DNA of 64,000 nucleotides from Orthonyx spaldingii. Its lineage: Eukaryota > Chordata > Aves > Passeriformes > Orthonychidae. Positions 11,721 through 25,345 of this stretch are shown here, one piece after another. Position 1 is the first letter of the stretch; each line of letters opens with the position of its first letter. The stretch is taken from contig VZTJ01001769.1 of the NCBI GenBank assembly GCA_013397795.1, positions 881,386-945,385 on the forward strand, read 5' to 3'. The notes beneath the pieces were generated by a model that was not told where the DNA came from, did no database searches, and was given only the letters and a program-made list of their open reading frames with translations. Made by a program: the position numbers and the translations under genes.

Positions 11721-14700
11721 TTTTAAAGCTCTCTTCTGGCAGCTTTTCTTTTCGCCTTTGAACATTACTGACATAAGAATACATTTCTCACAAGTCTGAG
11801 GTGTATTGGAAAAAAAAAAGAAAAAGAAAGAGGAACTGCTGCAGAAATCACAGTAGGTGTAAAACACCACAGCCCCAGATCTGTCCCCTTGGCTGGAGAA
11901 GTGCATCCCAGACCTGTTACTCGTTTATGTTAGGTTATCGAAAATGCAGAGGATTAAAAAGGCAGAGGGAAGCAGATGCCATGCAGGCAGAGACAGCTAC
12001 AAGCCAATCTCCATCCAAGAGCACAGAGGCTCTGCACCCAGCAAAAGAATGTGTTTGGAGGCAAAGCTAAGCTGTGGCAGCTGGGGCTGGGACAGAGAGG
12101 TGCAGCTGCACTAGAGGAGGTGGAGGACCAGGCGGCATTCCTGAGCTCAGAAAACAGCAAAATCCACCGTGCAAAACAAATAAAAGCTGGACTGTCCTCC
12201 CACCCCCGTGTTTGTGCTCACTGGCTTCAGAGCACAGGGGAACGGGTGGGGTTGGAGCTGCCTCAAAGCCCAAGTTCAGCCTGTAGAGAGGGACTGCTGC
12301 AGGTTTGCCCCTTTCCTGCTGCCAACAAAGTGCACAGCTCAGACTATGTCTCCTCTAAGGATGTGCCATCAAGGGCACACAAACACACATCTACATGTGC
12401 TTTTCTGTAGGGCAACACACACATGTCGTTTTCTGTCCATACTTCTTTCAGGGAGGAGAAGGAAAATCAGAGACACATGACAGGTGTTGTCACGTCACTT
12501 TGTGCTCCACCGATCGATGTATGCAATCCGCAGCAACTCCAATTAGGCAATATAAAGTACCTAAAAAGGACAGCATGGAGTTTCTCCCCAGGGAGCACAG
12601 CCCTGGATTGCGGATACCACAGCTCGATTCAGGCGCATTTGTCCAGCCTTTGTTTTCCCAGCCTGGGGAAGAGGTGGTTGGGCAAATACAGGGGAGCTGC
12701 AGGTGTGTGAGGATGGCAATCTCAAAAATGAGGGGTGTGGGATTAGTAGGGGCCGGGTACAGAGCAGCACTACACTGAGACACTGGAACCATCCAGAGCA
12801 GTGCTGGTGGGCACTGCTGCTCTCCCTTCGCCCTACTACTGATCCTGGTTAAGCAGCAGCAATGAGGTCTGAGTCAGAATGCAGCAGCTCTCTCCCTTCC
12901 TCCCCTCCATCCACTGCCAAAACACCCTTGGCTTTACCCCACACCCCTGCACTGCAGCCAGCTGACCATTCATTTTGATTTAGGGTAATTGTCAACAAGA
13001 GATCAGAAATTAATTGTACAAAGCAGCAACACCTCAGGAAAGCAGAAGTTCCTTAGGATTTGGAAATACTTTCTCCTGTCTCCACCCGTGGGTTGTACCT
13101 CCAAGACAGGCTGGTTTCTTAAACAGTGGAGGTGGAGCTGCTCCAGCAGCAGGTGTCCAGCAGCTGGAAGACTTTCTACTCAACTGTCTAGCTCAGTTGT
13201 GAGAACAACACTCCCAGCAACTCTGTATGGGGCCAAACAAAACCCATTTCTCTTCCTTGCCAATAGGGGATTTCTTCTGGAAGATGACACTGACCCCACA
13301 GTTTCACAGTACTCACGAATGTGAGTGGACAAGAGCGTCCTCCCTTCCAGCCACAGCCCTGCAAAGTCTGTCTTTCTCTACAGTTAGGGAGGGTCAGGAA
13401 GGGCAGCCAGCCCTTCATGTGTGGCCTGAGCCTGGTTAGCATCTTTCACTCTTCATCACTCAGCCATGCCTCCCATCTGCACTGGCTCTAGTTGTCTCTC
13501 CCTCCCCTCTCCTCCCCTGGCTTCTCCTTGCATAGGCTGATTTTGTGATGCATCCAAAGGAAGACAGTGAAAAATACATTAATATTAACACCTGCCTGGA
13601 TGATAAAAAATGCTCCCAATTCTTTGCCACCCATAGAGCTAAGTAAATCCACCTGCTTTCTACTACATGCAGCATATTGATGCTGACCATCTCCTTACAG
13701 TCTTGTGCAGGGGAACACATTGCTGAGACACAGCCATGTTAAATACCTGATACAGGATGCATGGAAGGAAGTTGCTCTTATCACCAGCTATTCAGTTCAT
13801 AAGGCCTCTGCAGATAGATGAGGATTTTGCCTTTATATGTCTCATTCTTCTCATTCACGTATCATCCTCTCTATTTTTCCTTTGTCTCCGTCTCCACTCC
13901 TAGCACCTCCCCATGTCCACTCCAGGTTTCAACCATGATCTAATAGATTAGGTACCAGGTTGACTGGCAGCTCTTACAACTGGGGAGCTAATTCACACTT
14001 CTGCAGCTGGCTGAGCCCATCTCTCTGAAGGCCTCAGTGGCTCTTTTTTCTCCACCTGCGAAGCATTTATGATTATCCACTTTGGAAAAAAACGTTATTT
14101 CCACTTAATGTACCTAAGAATAGCATGAGGTGTTGTTAAACAGGAAACCTAATGTGAGAGTGTATGTGTATGGACTGCTTTGCTCAGCCACACACAGCTC
14201 AAGGAGAGCCATTGAGGATCTGCATCCCCTGGGAAGCAAAAGAAGCAGCATCAAGACGGCAGCTAGAGGAGCCCATCCATCTCCCTCCCAGCAGGGCGCT
14301 AAGCAGCTACACTAACAGCAGCTGACAGTGGGAAAGTTAATGGGTGTGTGCATTAACCTATATAAGCATGTTTAAGTGAGGAGGGCTCTGCAGAAATCCA
14401 AGGGGTTGTATTTCCAATCCTTCTGTTCCAGAGATTGTGAAGCCACTCCAAGGGCTCGAGCTCTATCCTGGAATGGCTGCAAAGTGACTTCACATCATCA
14501 CATTTTTTACCTCACTCATCAGTGCAAACTTTAATATGTGTGTGCATACATGGGTGTTTCTGTATATGCTGCTCAAACTTACTTTTTTTAATTTCTCCCC
14601 ACTACCCCCAGAAACATAGATCTATTACATGCAAGATAATTGAGAGGTTTATTTCTTTAAACTCAGAAATGTCCAAGTTTAAACTCATCCCTGCTCTGTC

Positions 14701-17700
14701 CACTGGTGCAGGTCAGAGTCAGCAAGCAGCTCACCATGGCTTGGCACAAGTCCACCACCAGATAAATCAGCTACCTGATAGGTCTGTACCATAGTACCAA
14801 AAAGTTATGGTGACATGTTTTCCTTAGCATAAGGAATAGACACTGCTATTGGGCTTAAAAACAGATGCAGAGCCTTGAAGTAAATATTTCATGATAAACA
14901 AGAAACCTGTGTAAACAGTGGGTATAGATATATAATTGATGATGGATGCACTTGGGACCAGAGCAAGATCTAGAGAACTTGCCTTTAGGCACAGCACCCA
15001 GAGGAGATAATTCTCCCCCCAGGTCTGACCTGTGACACATCCTCCAGGCCACGTTCATTCAGCTCAGCTGTATCTAGGAGTTTGAGCTGCCCTGGAAAGC
15101 TTGAGCCATGTGGGTTGGGAATAGGGACAGGGAACGGGAGTGAAGCCAGACTGGGTGAGTGGAAAATCTCTCCTGTAAAAGCTTGTAAGACCTTTACGGA
15201 TCATCATAATGGCTTTTTGTTGTTGTAGTTGCAGGGATCATTTTTTAAAACAAAGAGATAACGTTTGGTTCATTTCTTTCATTTTGGAAAAGGGCAGCTC
15301 CTAAGCCCTTATCGTTAAGAAATAAGAGCAGTGTTACATGTTCAAACAATTTATGTGAAGATCCTGCCATTTGTTATGGGAACAGCAAGTACAACTGCAA
15401 GTCCATTATCATCCCTCCCTGCCTCTGCATGCACAGCATGAGCAAGTGAGGAAGATTAGGGGTAAGAGCAATGGAGCCTGCAAAGTCAGTGACAAATATT
15501 CAGTACTTAAATCCCTCTGATGCTTCCCACTCTGAAGTGAGGCTTTGATTTGGTCAGCGGTCAGACATGGACCCACTGATTTTTCTCCAGTTTACTCTCA
15601 GTCTCAAAAAATAGCAACCTCTTTTTGTGATCTGATGGCTGAGAAACAAGTGACCCAACACCACCGCAGTACTCTCCCGATTGCCCCATGAGCAGTGCTG
15701 ACAGGGGGTGGGCTGCAGAACTGATACAGATAAGTTAATAGTGTTGGAAGAAGTTTCTGGACACCTGCCAATATTAAAACCTGCCAGTGATATCTGCCTT
15801 TTTGCTTAAAAAAAAAAATCACAAGGCAGTTGGCATTACATTATGGCCTTATTTTCAAACCCACACTTCCTGTGACCTCCACTCCCCATATCTTCATCCT
15901 CCCACTCACAGCTAATCTCTGCCTGCCTCTCCCCACTGCTCTGTTTTTTTCTGCAGACAACACATTTATGTTGCTGTGAGTCTGCAGCAGCCGACAGACC
16001 ATTTCTCATAATAAACCACTCCTGGCTGTGCAGCCAGGCTGGGCCCCGCCGCATGAGCAGTCGGAAGGTCATGGGTTTTCAAAAGAAGGAGCTTTGCACT
16101 CCAGAAAAAAACCCCCTACATCTCCTGTAAGAAGAGCCCATGCCAGGGCAAGTGCAGACAGGTGGAAGAGGAGGGCAGCAGGGACAGGGGATTTGGGTAC
16201 AGCCCTCCGTGATATCCCATATGATAAGTGCTCAGCAGAGACCCCATTGCAAGCAGAGAGAGCTGATGGGCAGCAAGGAAGGGCAAGGCACCTACTGCAA
16301 TTACTTAGCAAAGTTCAGCTGCCTTTAAAAAAAAAGAAGGTTTCTGAAGAACGATCATGACCAAATAGCAATTTATGGAGCTTCTTGAGAGTGTGCTCTA
16401 GCTGTGCCAGCACATCCCTCTGTTCAGCGCTTCTGCCTGCAGGTGTCATGAGGTGCAGGGGCAAGCAGGGGCCTTGGAAGGAAGAGGCTTGTCTGCTGTG
16501 CCACAGTGCCTTCTTACACAGAGCATTGTGAGGTGCTTCCATCACAATGGCTTGTCAGAGCAGAGGCAGATGCTGGCACAGGTTTCAGAGGCAGCTTCCA
16601 TGGGCAGGTGCCCATAAAGGAGGTGATTGTTTCCTACACAGGAGCCAGCAGCATCAGGAGAGATGACCCTGCCACCCAGCTGCCTCTGCCACCTCACAGA
16701 CGTGGCAGTGCTCCCAGCACAAGATTGGGATCCAGCAAATCTCCAGAGGGAGCATCACCTGTCTCCAGTATACTGGGCTATGACCAACAGGTGAGGGGGG
16801 CTGGCTGGCAGTAATGTCCCCTTCAAGCATCGCAGCTGAAGCTGATGGTGGAACAAGTGACACTGTGGCATCACTTCTGCCAGTGATGCTTTAGTATGGG
16901 CAAAACCAGCAAAGTGGGATAGAGGTAACCTTACCTGGGTAGAAAAAAAAATAAAGCAATGAAGCAATGAGACCCTGGACTGATGAGGTACCAGGGGACT
17001 GATGGAGAGCCTCAACGTGTGGCTCACACCCCATTATGGGCTCACTGCTTTTGGAAAGAGTGGAGTGTGAAATGAAACCACATTTGGGAGTGGAAACTCT
17101 GTGTGGGCAGCAGAGGAGCACCTTGCTGTGGGAGGAAAAGAGGAATAGGGGGAAATTGCTGTACTTGTTCAGCCTAACTGCAACTGTGTCTTCCTTAGCC
17201 CCTCCAGCAGTGTTCCTGTGCCTATAGTATCTTCCTCCCTCTTCAGAGGGATAGATTTACATGCTCAGTTGATACACTGGAAATCTGAGACTTGTAAAAG
17301 TCTGTGTAAAACAACAAAAGAAAAATGGCAGAGGGACAGGGCTGCTAGATATTGACAGTTACAGATGTCTCTATCTGCTTGAAACAGAAGAACTGCACAC
17401 CACACTCCAGCCACCTGCACCAGCAACAAGGAAAGAAAGAAAAGGAAAAAAAAGGGCATAAGTAAAGGATGAACAAGCCCCTTGGCTTGGAGAAATCTGT
17501 GTCTCTCTACACCTGATCTCAGCTGCTTGCTGCAGGTCCCTGCAGCCCTCCCTGTGCCAAAACAGACCTGTCTTGAGGGGCCAACACAGCTACAATGCTG
17601 AGCCTAAGTACAGCATGGTAAATTTTAAAGAAATTGAGATGTGGTAGGAAGTAAAAAAGGTGGAGGAACAGAAACTTTGCTCTATTCTGGCTCTTCTCTT

Positions 17701-18116
17701 GGAGTCTCAGATGCTTTGGACAGTGATCAATGAGGGGAAAACAACAGTATTTTCCATCTGTACTTGCTAAACTGGCACACTAGCACAAGAAGCTGCTGCA
17801 ACCAGGGCATCCCACTGGCATCCTCTGCCCATGAATCTGTGGCTGGAGCAAGATGACTCCTGCTACAGAGCTTGGAAAATGCACCACTTTATAAAATAAC
17901 AGGTTTTGTACTAGTGAGAGAAGAATCAAAGTGGTGCTTTCAGAAAACACCACTTTTTAGTATCAAAACTTTGGTGTCAAGGCACCAAGTAAAGACTGCC
18001 AGAGGGCACAGTCAAAAGTGCTAAAGCAGTGAGACACTGAGGAATTGATGGCAGCAGCCTCCAGAACAGCTCTGACACCCCAACATGTGGCAGGATTCAA
18101 GGCCAGACATAGGTCT

Positions 18117-18602
18117 GTGTACTAGTTTGAAAAACAAACCAGTGGGAGATCGCAAGTCAGAATTATAATAGGAAAATTAAAATAAATGCAATAATACAAG
18201 GAAAAACAATGACAGAGTTGGATACCACCTGACACCCTGTTAGTCAGGGTGGTGGTAGCAATCCAAGTGAAGTGGTTCAGTGGAAGCAGTGATCCTGTAG
18301 AAAGTCTGGTCTCCACCTGAAAGTCCAGTGGTAGCTCTTGTCCTCTGGGAATCCAGTAGGCAGGGCTGACTTGTGCAGTTCCAAAGCCCAGGTTATATCC
18401 AGTTGGGAATTTTTGGCTCCTCCCCCCCGGATGGAGCATCTCACAATGGGATGAGGTAATTCCATGAGTCATGAGGTGGGTTCTTGATGGCCCATTAACA
18501 GAGATAGCTCTCAGAGGGCGTTATCAGGGGTGAGTCATTACAGGAGATAACAAACAGTGTCCCACCTGTTTTAACAGCTTGTGGAGATAGTACTAGAATG
18601 TG
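18117..18602 (-). mobile_element. Solo LTR of a passerine-type endogenous retrovirus (likely ERVL class)
   Basis: The stretch from TGTACTAGTTTGAAAAAC through AAACCAGTGGGAG, AACAATGACAGAGTTGG, GTTATATCCAG, GGAGCATCTCACAATGGG and CATTAACAGAG to AACAGCTTGTGGAG resembles LTRs I recall as abundant in songbird genomes. In that family the sequence shown on the plus strand is the reverse complement. No internal retroviral genes lie on either side, so it looks like a solo LTR. It contains a bulged hairpin near 18225-18260. Exact ends and a target-site duplication could not be fixed. Family assignment rests on memory. Confidence 0.55.
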
Positions 18603-19415
18603 TCTTATATTGCAATCTAGGACAGTCTGAAAGTCCTGTCTCTGCAGATGAAAGAGATACTTCTCAAAGTGAGGCTACCAAAGCCTTTTGGAACAAAAAA
18701 GCCAGTGCAGAGGAGGGAAAAACATCACCTTACAGAAGTAAGCAGCAAATGAAGACTCTGAAAATGAAGTCAAAACAGACAGGAACCCTTGGGAATAGAG
18801 GCATCATGAGGTATGGGAGCTCAAAAGAGGGCACATGATTGAACCTCCTTGCCTGAATGGGTCCAGCAGAGGCACAACTCAGCAATGTGGATGATACTGG
18901 CTACCCCACAGCTTAAAAATGGCCTGATTTCAAGTAGTCTTGAGTACCCAGCAGGTTCTCATTGGAAATTTAGTCCATATTTCAGACCTAGTGCCTAACA
19001 TCCTCACCTTAAGACACTCTCTGAAATCACCTCCTCAGGAGTCACAGCTGAAGTTTCATGTGCACACGTGCCTGGAGTGCATCCTCATGTTCAGCCTCTC
19101 CTCTGCTAGGAAAGCACAATCCCTGCACTCAGCTGTCCCTGCTCATCCCTCTCAATCTCTCCTGCTTCAACACCACAGGAAGCACGCAGACACCACTGCA
19201 GATAGTAGGAGGCCATGCTCAGAGAACAATTCCTGAGCACCTCTACTCCCACTGCTTTAACTCACCTCCCTGCTGCTGCCTCACTCACACCAGGGCTACC
19301 AACCATGTCAAGGGCATGTTGCCAGGGACAGGTGTCTCAGGAGCAGATGGCAGGAGGAGAGAAGAACTGACCTTCCAGTAACAGAGGCTGGCTGAAAGTG
19401 TAACTGTAAAATAAA

Positions 19416-19433
19416 ACACACACACACACACAC
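19416..19433. repeat. (AC)9 microsatellite
   Basis: Nine uninterrupted AC units lie between AAATAAA and CCCATG. Short enough to be only mildly variable. Confidence 0.95.
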
Positions 19434-22419
19434 CCCATGTTGCTGTGAAAGTATTCCTCTCAAAAACACCAAGCCTGATCACCCAAATGCTGGGACTGCT
19501 GCAGAAGACTTTAACCTGTCACGGTAGTGCTGGTGCCTAAAGCCATGGTGAAGGCAGCACTTGCAACACAGATGTGCCTAAGCCGCTACTCCACTGCTCA
19601 ACACCAGAGCGTACCTGATGGTGCCATTTCCCTGTGTTAAACTCTGGCCTTTTCAACAGAAAACTCACTCGCTCGCTCTTTTTCCAAAGTGAAGGAGGTG
19701 TGGGTCTTTCTCATGCATTACCTGCATTACCAAAACAATCCTGTAAATACTACCTCAGCCTTTCCATTGGAGTGTTCAGTTCCTACAGAGTATACTCTTT
19801 CTTCTCAGATGCTAAATAGAATGGGGAGTCCCTTCATGGCTCATTATCCTGGCTCTCCACCAACCCAGATCTCCTCTTCCTCTCTACCCCACAATTCTGG
19901 ATAGGGGATCTCTGACAACAGGGACTGACACTTATGAAGTGGTTCAGCGTCTTGGCAGCAATGAGCACTGTGGACATGAGTCCAGCTCTCTGTATCTCCT
20001 AACACATTTTGCAGAATTTAATTCATGCAGTTCAGCATGTTGGCAGAGATTTGCAACAGAAGGTTCACCACAAAGGTGCCTCTCTTAGAGAGTTCACCAT
20101 AATTCCCCAGTGTCTGTAACTTAGTCCTGTAATTGAATGAATCAGCAGAATTTTCTATCACTTACAGAGAACAAAAGGCTTAAAATCTAACCTGAGTGAC
20201 CTCTGAGGACTCAAATCCATAGACTCAATACAATTCATGGCAGAAAAGAACATCAACACATTTGTTTGGTGTTTTCATTAACTTTTTTTTTCATCTACTC
20301 TTGTAATTTACAAGACAGGGAGATCTGACTCATGCCTTTGGAATGTTTGGGGTTGGCAGGAAAAGATATCCCATGCATGTTTGTACCTCACTGTTTCTGA
20401 AAAGGTCGACGCCACTCATTAAGTGGTGTGTCAGTGTTCTCGTGGATAAAGCACCCACACAGCTGGCCAAGAGGCATACAGTGAAGCTGCAGGGTGTATT
20501 ATGTTTTATGTAGTAGGATGCTATTTCACTGAGGAGGGGCTGACCTGAATATGCAGCTTGGTCTCCTCCTGTCTTTGTAATTTTCTGAGATCCTGTGATG
20601 CAAAGCTCATGCAAAGAAAATGTTATAATAAAGAACGTTGCAATATAATGTTAGAATATCCAGCATATTCATGTATTCACTGTATAGTAGAGGTAGGAAT
20701 ATGAGATTTATTTCTGCAAAATTCACCTTCATCTCTCTATTCTAGTCAATAGCATCCTTTTACACCACTCAGGTGCATTTCCATACTGAGTTAAGAATTC
20801 ACCTAATGAACAGATTATATTAAAATTTGCTTTTTGGGATTAAAAACCCTATTTACTGCTCATCTGTTTCCAAACAGTCATGGAACCTGTAGATGGGCAA
20901 ACCTGAAAAAGAAAAAATACAAGAAAAAACTCATCCATATATATGTTAAAACATCAGAACTGTCTATAAAATGAAAGCTTTCTCCTTGCTCTTCTTAGAA
21001 AAAAAATACCCAAACAAACCGACCAACTCAAATGTATTCAAAATCATAAGCATATAAAGAAGGCTTTTTTCTATTATCATACCAAGTAGGATGCAATGCA
21101 TACTACCAAAAGGATCTCAGCTAAGCAGCTCTAAAAGGGTTTATGTCGGAAACACTGCAAAAACAAACATGGCATGGAGCTATACAAATCCAGGGTGGTT
21201 TGCTATGGCTCAGTCCTATTATCCAAGTTAATGATGCTGCGGTGTCACAGCTGCACACCACCGTGGGGTGGGTCTCCAGCAGTGCTGTCCTTTCTCCGTG
21301 GAGCTGACTGAGCCTCCAGAGGAGCTGCCCCAGGCTGTGGGGCCAGTGTCTTTCCTTGCCTGGGGAGCGGGGCAAAATCCAGGGGTGCAGGGAAAAGTGG
21401 AGTCTTGATCAGAGCTGTAGAAGTGGAACAGAAAGGAAGAAGGCTTAAGTGTGAGGAGCACTGAGTAGGGAAACTCCTCCCTCTTGCCCCTTCCCAGCAG
21501 GAGCCACTTCCCCGCATCCCCCCAGCCCCCCTCCACAGCTCTACCCAGATGAGTTTCTCATGTCTGGAGATGGGCAGAGCAAACGTTGAGGATGGCAGCT
21601 GGTTTTCTGCCAGAAGTTTGCATTTCCTGTGTCCAACACCAGCCCTGAGAGCTGCACTTCGTGTCTGATTATGGTTTTGTGATTTTGTGTCGAGCAGATA
21701 TCTCAGCCTAAGACCCGATGGTGGTTGAAGTTCCCTGCATGGACCAGAGGTAGCTAAGAAAGAAAAAGTGTTAATTTGGTACTAATGACCCTTATTATCC
21801 AGCAATTAATAAAAGTTGTGCCTATTAACATGCATTTGATGTTTACATTGAATCATACATCCGAAGCCTGTTTGTTTAAGCCAGAGACATCTCAGTCATT
21901 ATTATCCTGGTTTTACCAGGTACAGTTTTTGGAAATCCTTCCTCTTCTTTTTTTGGATCTTCATCACCCATTTTCCTGCCGCCTCCCAGGATACCATGCC
22001 CAATGGCAGAGAAGGAGAGAGACAAGGAGCTGCAGGCAGAGCTCACAATGCTGCTATAGCAGATGACCTCAGGATTCACCCCACAGCACTGGGCTTCCCA
22101 TTGTTTTCAGTCTGTGTGAGTGCATTGCACCAGCCTACAGCTACAAGTTCAACAAAATCAAGGCAGCCTAAGGCTGGTGTCACGCTGCAGTGAACCAGAC
22201 CACTGACATCCAGGTGAAAGATTTCAGAGAATAAAATACGTATTTCTTCTCCTATAAGGGTTGCAGCTAAGAAAGGTTCTTCTGCATGAGATTTGGAGAG
22301 GCTCTCTTCTCTAATTCCCTGAAGAAAATCCAAAAGCAGAAAGCGAGACCAACATTGCACTGGTATATTGGCTGATGGGTACAAAATCTTCTGACACATC
22401 GTTTGCTTGGCCCTGATTG

Positions 22420-22620
22420 GAAAATATCTTTAATTAAAACACCACATCAGAATCCTGAACCAATTTCATCCCAGCTCTGCTAATTGCTTTGTACAAAACA
22501 TTAACTCTAAAATCTCATTACACATTAGCAATCCCTGTGACAAACTTAAATGATAATTTAGCCCTAATGCATTCTGGAGCAAGCCATTTTTAAGATAGGC
22601 ACATGATATCAGCTTGCTAG
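22420..22620. promoter_or_regulatory. Candidate conserved non-coding element
   Basis: A dense set of homeodomain-like motifs is present: TTTAATTAAA, CTAATTGC, CATTAACTC, CATTAGC, GATAATTTAG and CTAATGC, in unique AT-rich sequence between GC-richer flanks. The pattern fits a gene-desert enhancer. Conservation is untested. Confidence 0.3.
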
Positions 22621-24541
22621 GAGAAGGGGAAGAGTTGAATTTATCTGTCTCTTTATTTTTTAAACAAATGGCTCTAACTGGCTCAGCAATGGGCTGTACA
22701 AATCATTGTCATGTGTAGATGTGACAGTACATAGCAGCTGTTTAGCCCAAATCTGGCACTTGAGCCTGGGCTGGGTTTTGAAATCCCACCAGCAGTGCCG
22801 AGTTTCCAGGTCTTTAAGCATTCAGAGCAAAGGAACTGGGATGGGGAAGGTGGGAATGTCTGTTAATTTTACAGGGCAGCAGGGAGGGAGTCATATCCAG
22901 AGATTGCAGGTAATGTGAGCTTGCTCAAAAACACAGGGAGGAGGAAGGAGAAGGTGGGACTGAGTGCCTGCAGTCACTCCAGCTGGCTTCCCAGGAAAGA
23001 AGCACTAGTGCAAAAAAGACAACACCTGCAGTGGTGATGTGATCCCTAGCACTAATGGGAATTTTGCACCACTAAACACTGCATAACCCAGCCCGGACAA
23101 CAGAGGACACTGCAGTGGAAAATATTTATATTAAGTACCAGAACTGTCTTAACAGCACTTCCAGGCCAGAGGGACGGCAGTGGAACTAATGTTATTTGCA
23201 TTTCTTGTCAAAAAGATGCTAAATATTCCTTCTTCGATTAGCAGCAACATTTTCAATCTCTCTCTAGTCTTGAAAATGACCTTTCTAAACTCCTCAGGCT
23301 GCACCTTGATCAATTTTTCTGTGTGCAAGTGAGCACATGGGCAGTTAACTTTGTGAAATGGGGAATTTATGGTTATTTACTATGGGATTGTGAAGCATGT
23401 ACATAATGAATATTATACAGGGATTTTAAAAACAGGCAAACCCCAACATTTCCTCCGAGTACCACCTATCAGATTTGGTCATTTCCTGGAAATGCAGAGC
23501 TGGAATCACTTTTTTTTTTACTGGCTGAGTAGAAGTTGCTGAAGTTTTCAGTGAAGGGAATGCTTTGCCCTCATCTGATCCTGTCTGGCTGCAGTAGAAA
23601 TCAGACATTATTTCTGATCAAATTTTCTTTGGAGGGGGTGTGGAAGGGAGCAGATCACCTGCATCCACTCCCGTGTCAGAGCTGAAAGATATCCATGTAT
23701 CCATAATCACATGATGTTTCCAGCAGAGGCCCTCTGTTACATCTGTAGAGAAAAAGGTGCAAATCAAAATTAACTTGACTTTAACAATGTACATTTCTCT
23801 CCTGTGAAAACACTTGAAAACCTGTGTTTGGTCTAATAGGGAAAAAATTCCCCTAAAACTTACTGCAGGATGGGTGCAATCTTCAACCAGCTCTTCTTTC
23901 AAGCAGCAGGTGTGCTTTATTTTGCCCTACAAAAGTGAGGAAATTATTTCTACCAGCTTCAATGGGTGCCCAGACATGCTATCACCATGTGCTTTTGGAA
24001 CCTCTTTCTTGTGTGGCAGAAGAAGGAAAGTAACCCCATTAGATTTAAAAAAAAAAAAAAAAAAGCTTCATTTTTTCTTGCAACTGAAATGCCATTCTGT
24101 GATTTTCCACATTTCCAGTCCTGGAGGAGCTGCCTCCCCTCTGCACTGGGGCTGTTCCTGCCCTTTCCCAGAGCTCTGCAAGAGGTGTCAAGTCTAGCCA
24201 TCTCCATGGAGAGATCTGCTAAATGCTTGGCGTTTTACTTACACCTCTGTTCCAAAACATCTGAAAGCTACCACACAGATCAGACAACCAAGCTCTGCTT
24301 GAGAGTCAGGAAAAAAATGAGAAGCCCCAGAGGAGGTTTTTGTGAAACGGCAATGATCTTGCATGTAGGGAAGCTGACAGCAGTCAGGTGGTGGATGGTT
24401 GTCTGGGTACTGCAAGGCCAATATTTCCTGGATTTTTACTGCTTATGAATAGTAGCTTGGGGTTGCAGCTCTACCTGTGTCTTAGTCTGCAGTTAGACCA
24501 ATGTCCCAAAATCATTCAGATTCTTTAGAAGACTTTTCCTT

Positions 24542-25345
24542 GAATCATAGAATATCCTGAGTTGGAAGTGATTCACAAGGATCACCAAACTGCAACTCAT
24601 GGCCCTGCACAGGACAACCCCAACAATTCCACCCGTACCAGCAGCATTGACCAAATATTTCTTGAACTGTCAGGCTGCTGCTGTGACCACTGCCCTGGGG
24701 ACCCTGTTCAAGTGCCTGACCACCTTCTGCGTGAAGAACCTTTTCCTAATATCCAACTTAAACCTCCCCTGACACAGCTTCAGGCTATTCCCTTTGGTCC
24801 TGTCCCTGTTCACCATAGAGAAGAGATCAGTGTCTGCCACTCCTCTTCCCTCACAAGCATGCTGTAGAATGCAATGAGGTCTCCCCTCAGTCTCCTTCAG
24901 GCCGAACAGACCAAGTGACCTCAGTCATTCCTCATATGGCTTCCCAGCAAGGCCCTTCACCATCTTCCTGGCCCTTGTTTGGATGCTCTCTATGAGTTTT
25001 ATGTTCTTCTTACACTGTGTCATCCAAAACTGCCCCCAGCACTCAAGGTGAGGCCGCCCCAGTGCAGAGCAGAGTGGGACAATCCCCTCCCTTGCCCAGC
25101 TGCCGATGCTGTGCCTGATGCCCCCCCGGACAGGGTTAGCCCTCCTGGCTGCCAGGGCTCTGCTGACTCATGTTCAACCTGACATCGACCAGGACCCCCA
25201 GGTCTCTTTCCATGGCACTGCTCTCCAGACTCTCATTTCCCATTCTGTGCATACATCCAAGTTTGCCCCATCCCAGACGCAGAATCCATCTTTGTTAAAC
25301 TTCATATAGTTAGTGATGACCCAGCCCTCTAATTTTTCTCAGAAA
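24542..25345 (-). mobile_element. 5'-truncated CR1 LINE, 3' end
   Basis: On the plus strand this begins AATCATAGAATATCCTGAG, the reverse complement of the typical CR1 3' end. It runs through the familiar CR1 3'UTR and the end of the reverse-transcriptase ORF (GAATTC-less blocks such as GTGAAGAACCTTTTCCTAAT and AGGTCTCCCCTCAGTCTCC). Similarity fades after the block resembling AACTTCAT...GACCCAGCCCTCTAA. The copy is therefore on the minus strand, truncated at its 5' end like almost all avian CR1 copies, and cannot move. Reading frames within it are remnants. Class is certain, subfamily not. Confidence 0.9.

Larger units (their letters stand above)
5821..18116. other. Intergenic, no gene recognised
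   Basis: I see only simple features here: a 15-nt and a 47-nt poly(A) block at 7001-7071, an A-rich tract near 11812, and moderately GC-rich, ORF-dense but uninformative sequence at 12.0-13.5 kb and 16.0-16.8 kb. The reading frames there are short, overlap on both strands and match no family I know. The block at 11340-11720 looks like unique, possibly conserved sequence. Hairpin-forming repeats lie at 17881-17985. Confidence 0.6.
18603..24541. other. Intergenic, no gene recognised
   Basis: The stretch contains a short (AC)9 microsatellite at 19416-19433, a T-run near 20283, poly(A) near 24047 and a candidate regulatory block at 22420-22620. The 160-codon frame at 23966-24448 includes lysines encoded by the poly(A) run and is not credible as a gene. 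Confidence 0.6.

Noticed and set aside
11976..12780. Dense overlapping frames at 12.0-12.8 kb (up to 144 codons)
   Set aside because: Frames overlap on both strands because local GC is higher and stops are rarer. None has a recognisable domain or splice-site pattern.
23966..24448. 160-codon plus-strand frame
   Set aside because: It includes a lysine run encoded by a poly(A) tract, overlaps other frames on both strands and resembles no protein family.
24562..25309. Plus-strand frames across 24.6-25.3 kb
   Set aside because: They are antisense readings of the CR1 3' end, not genes.
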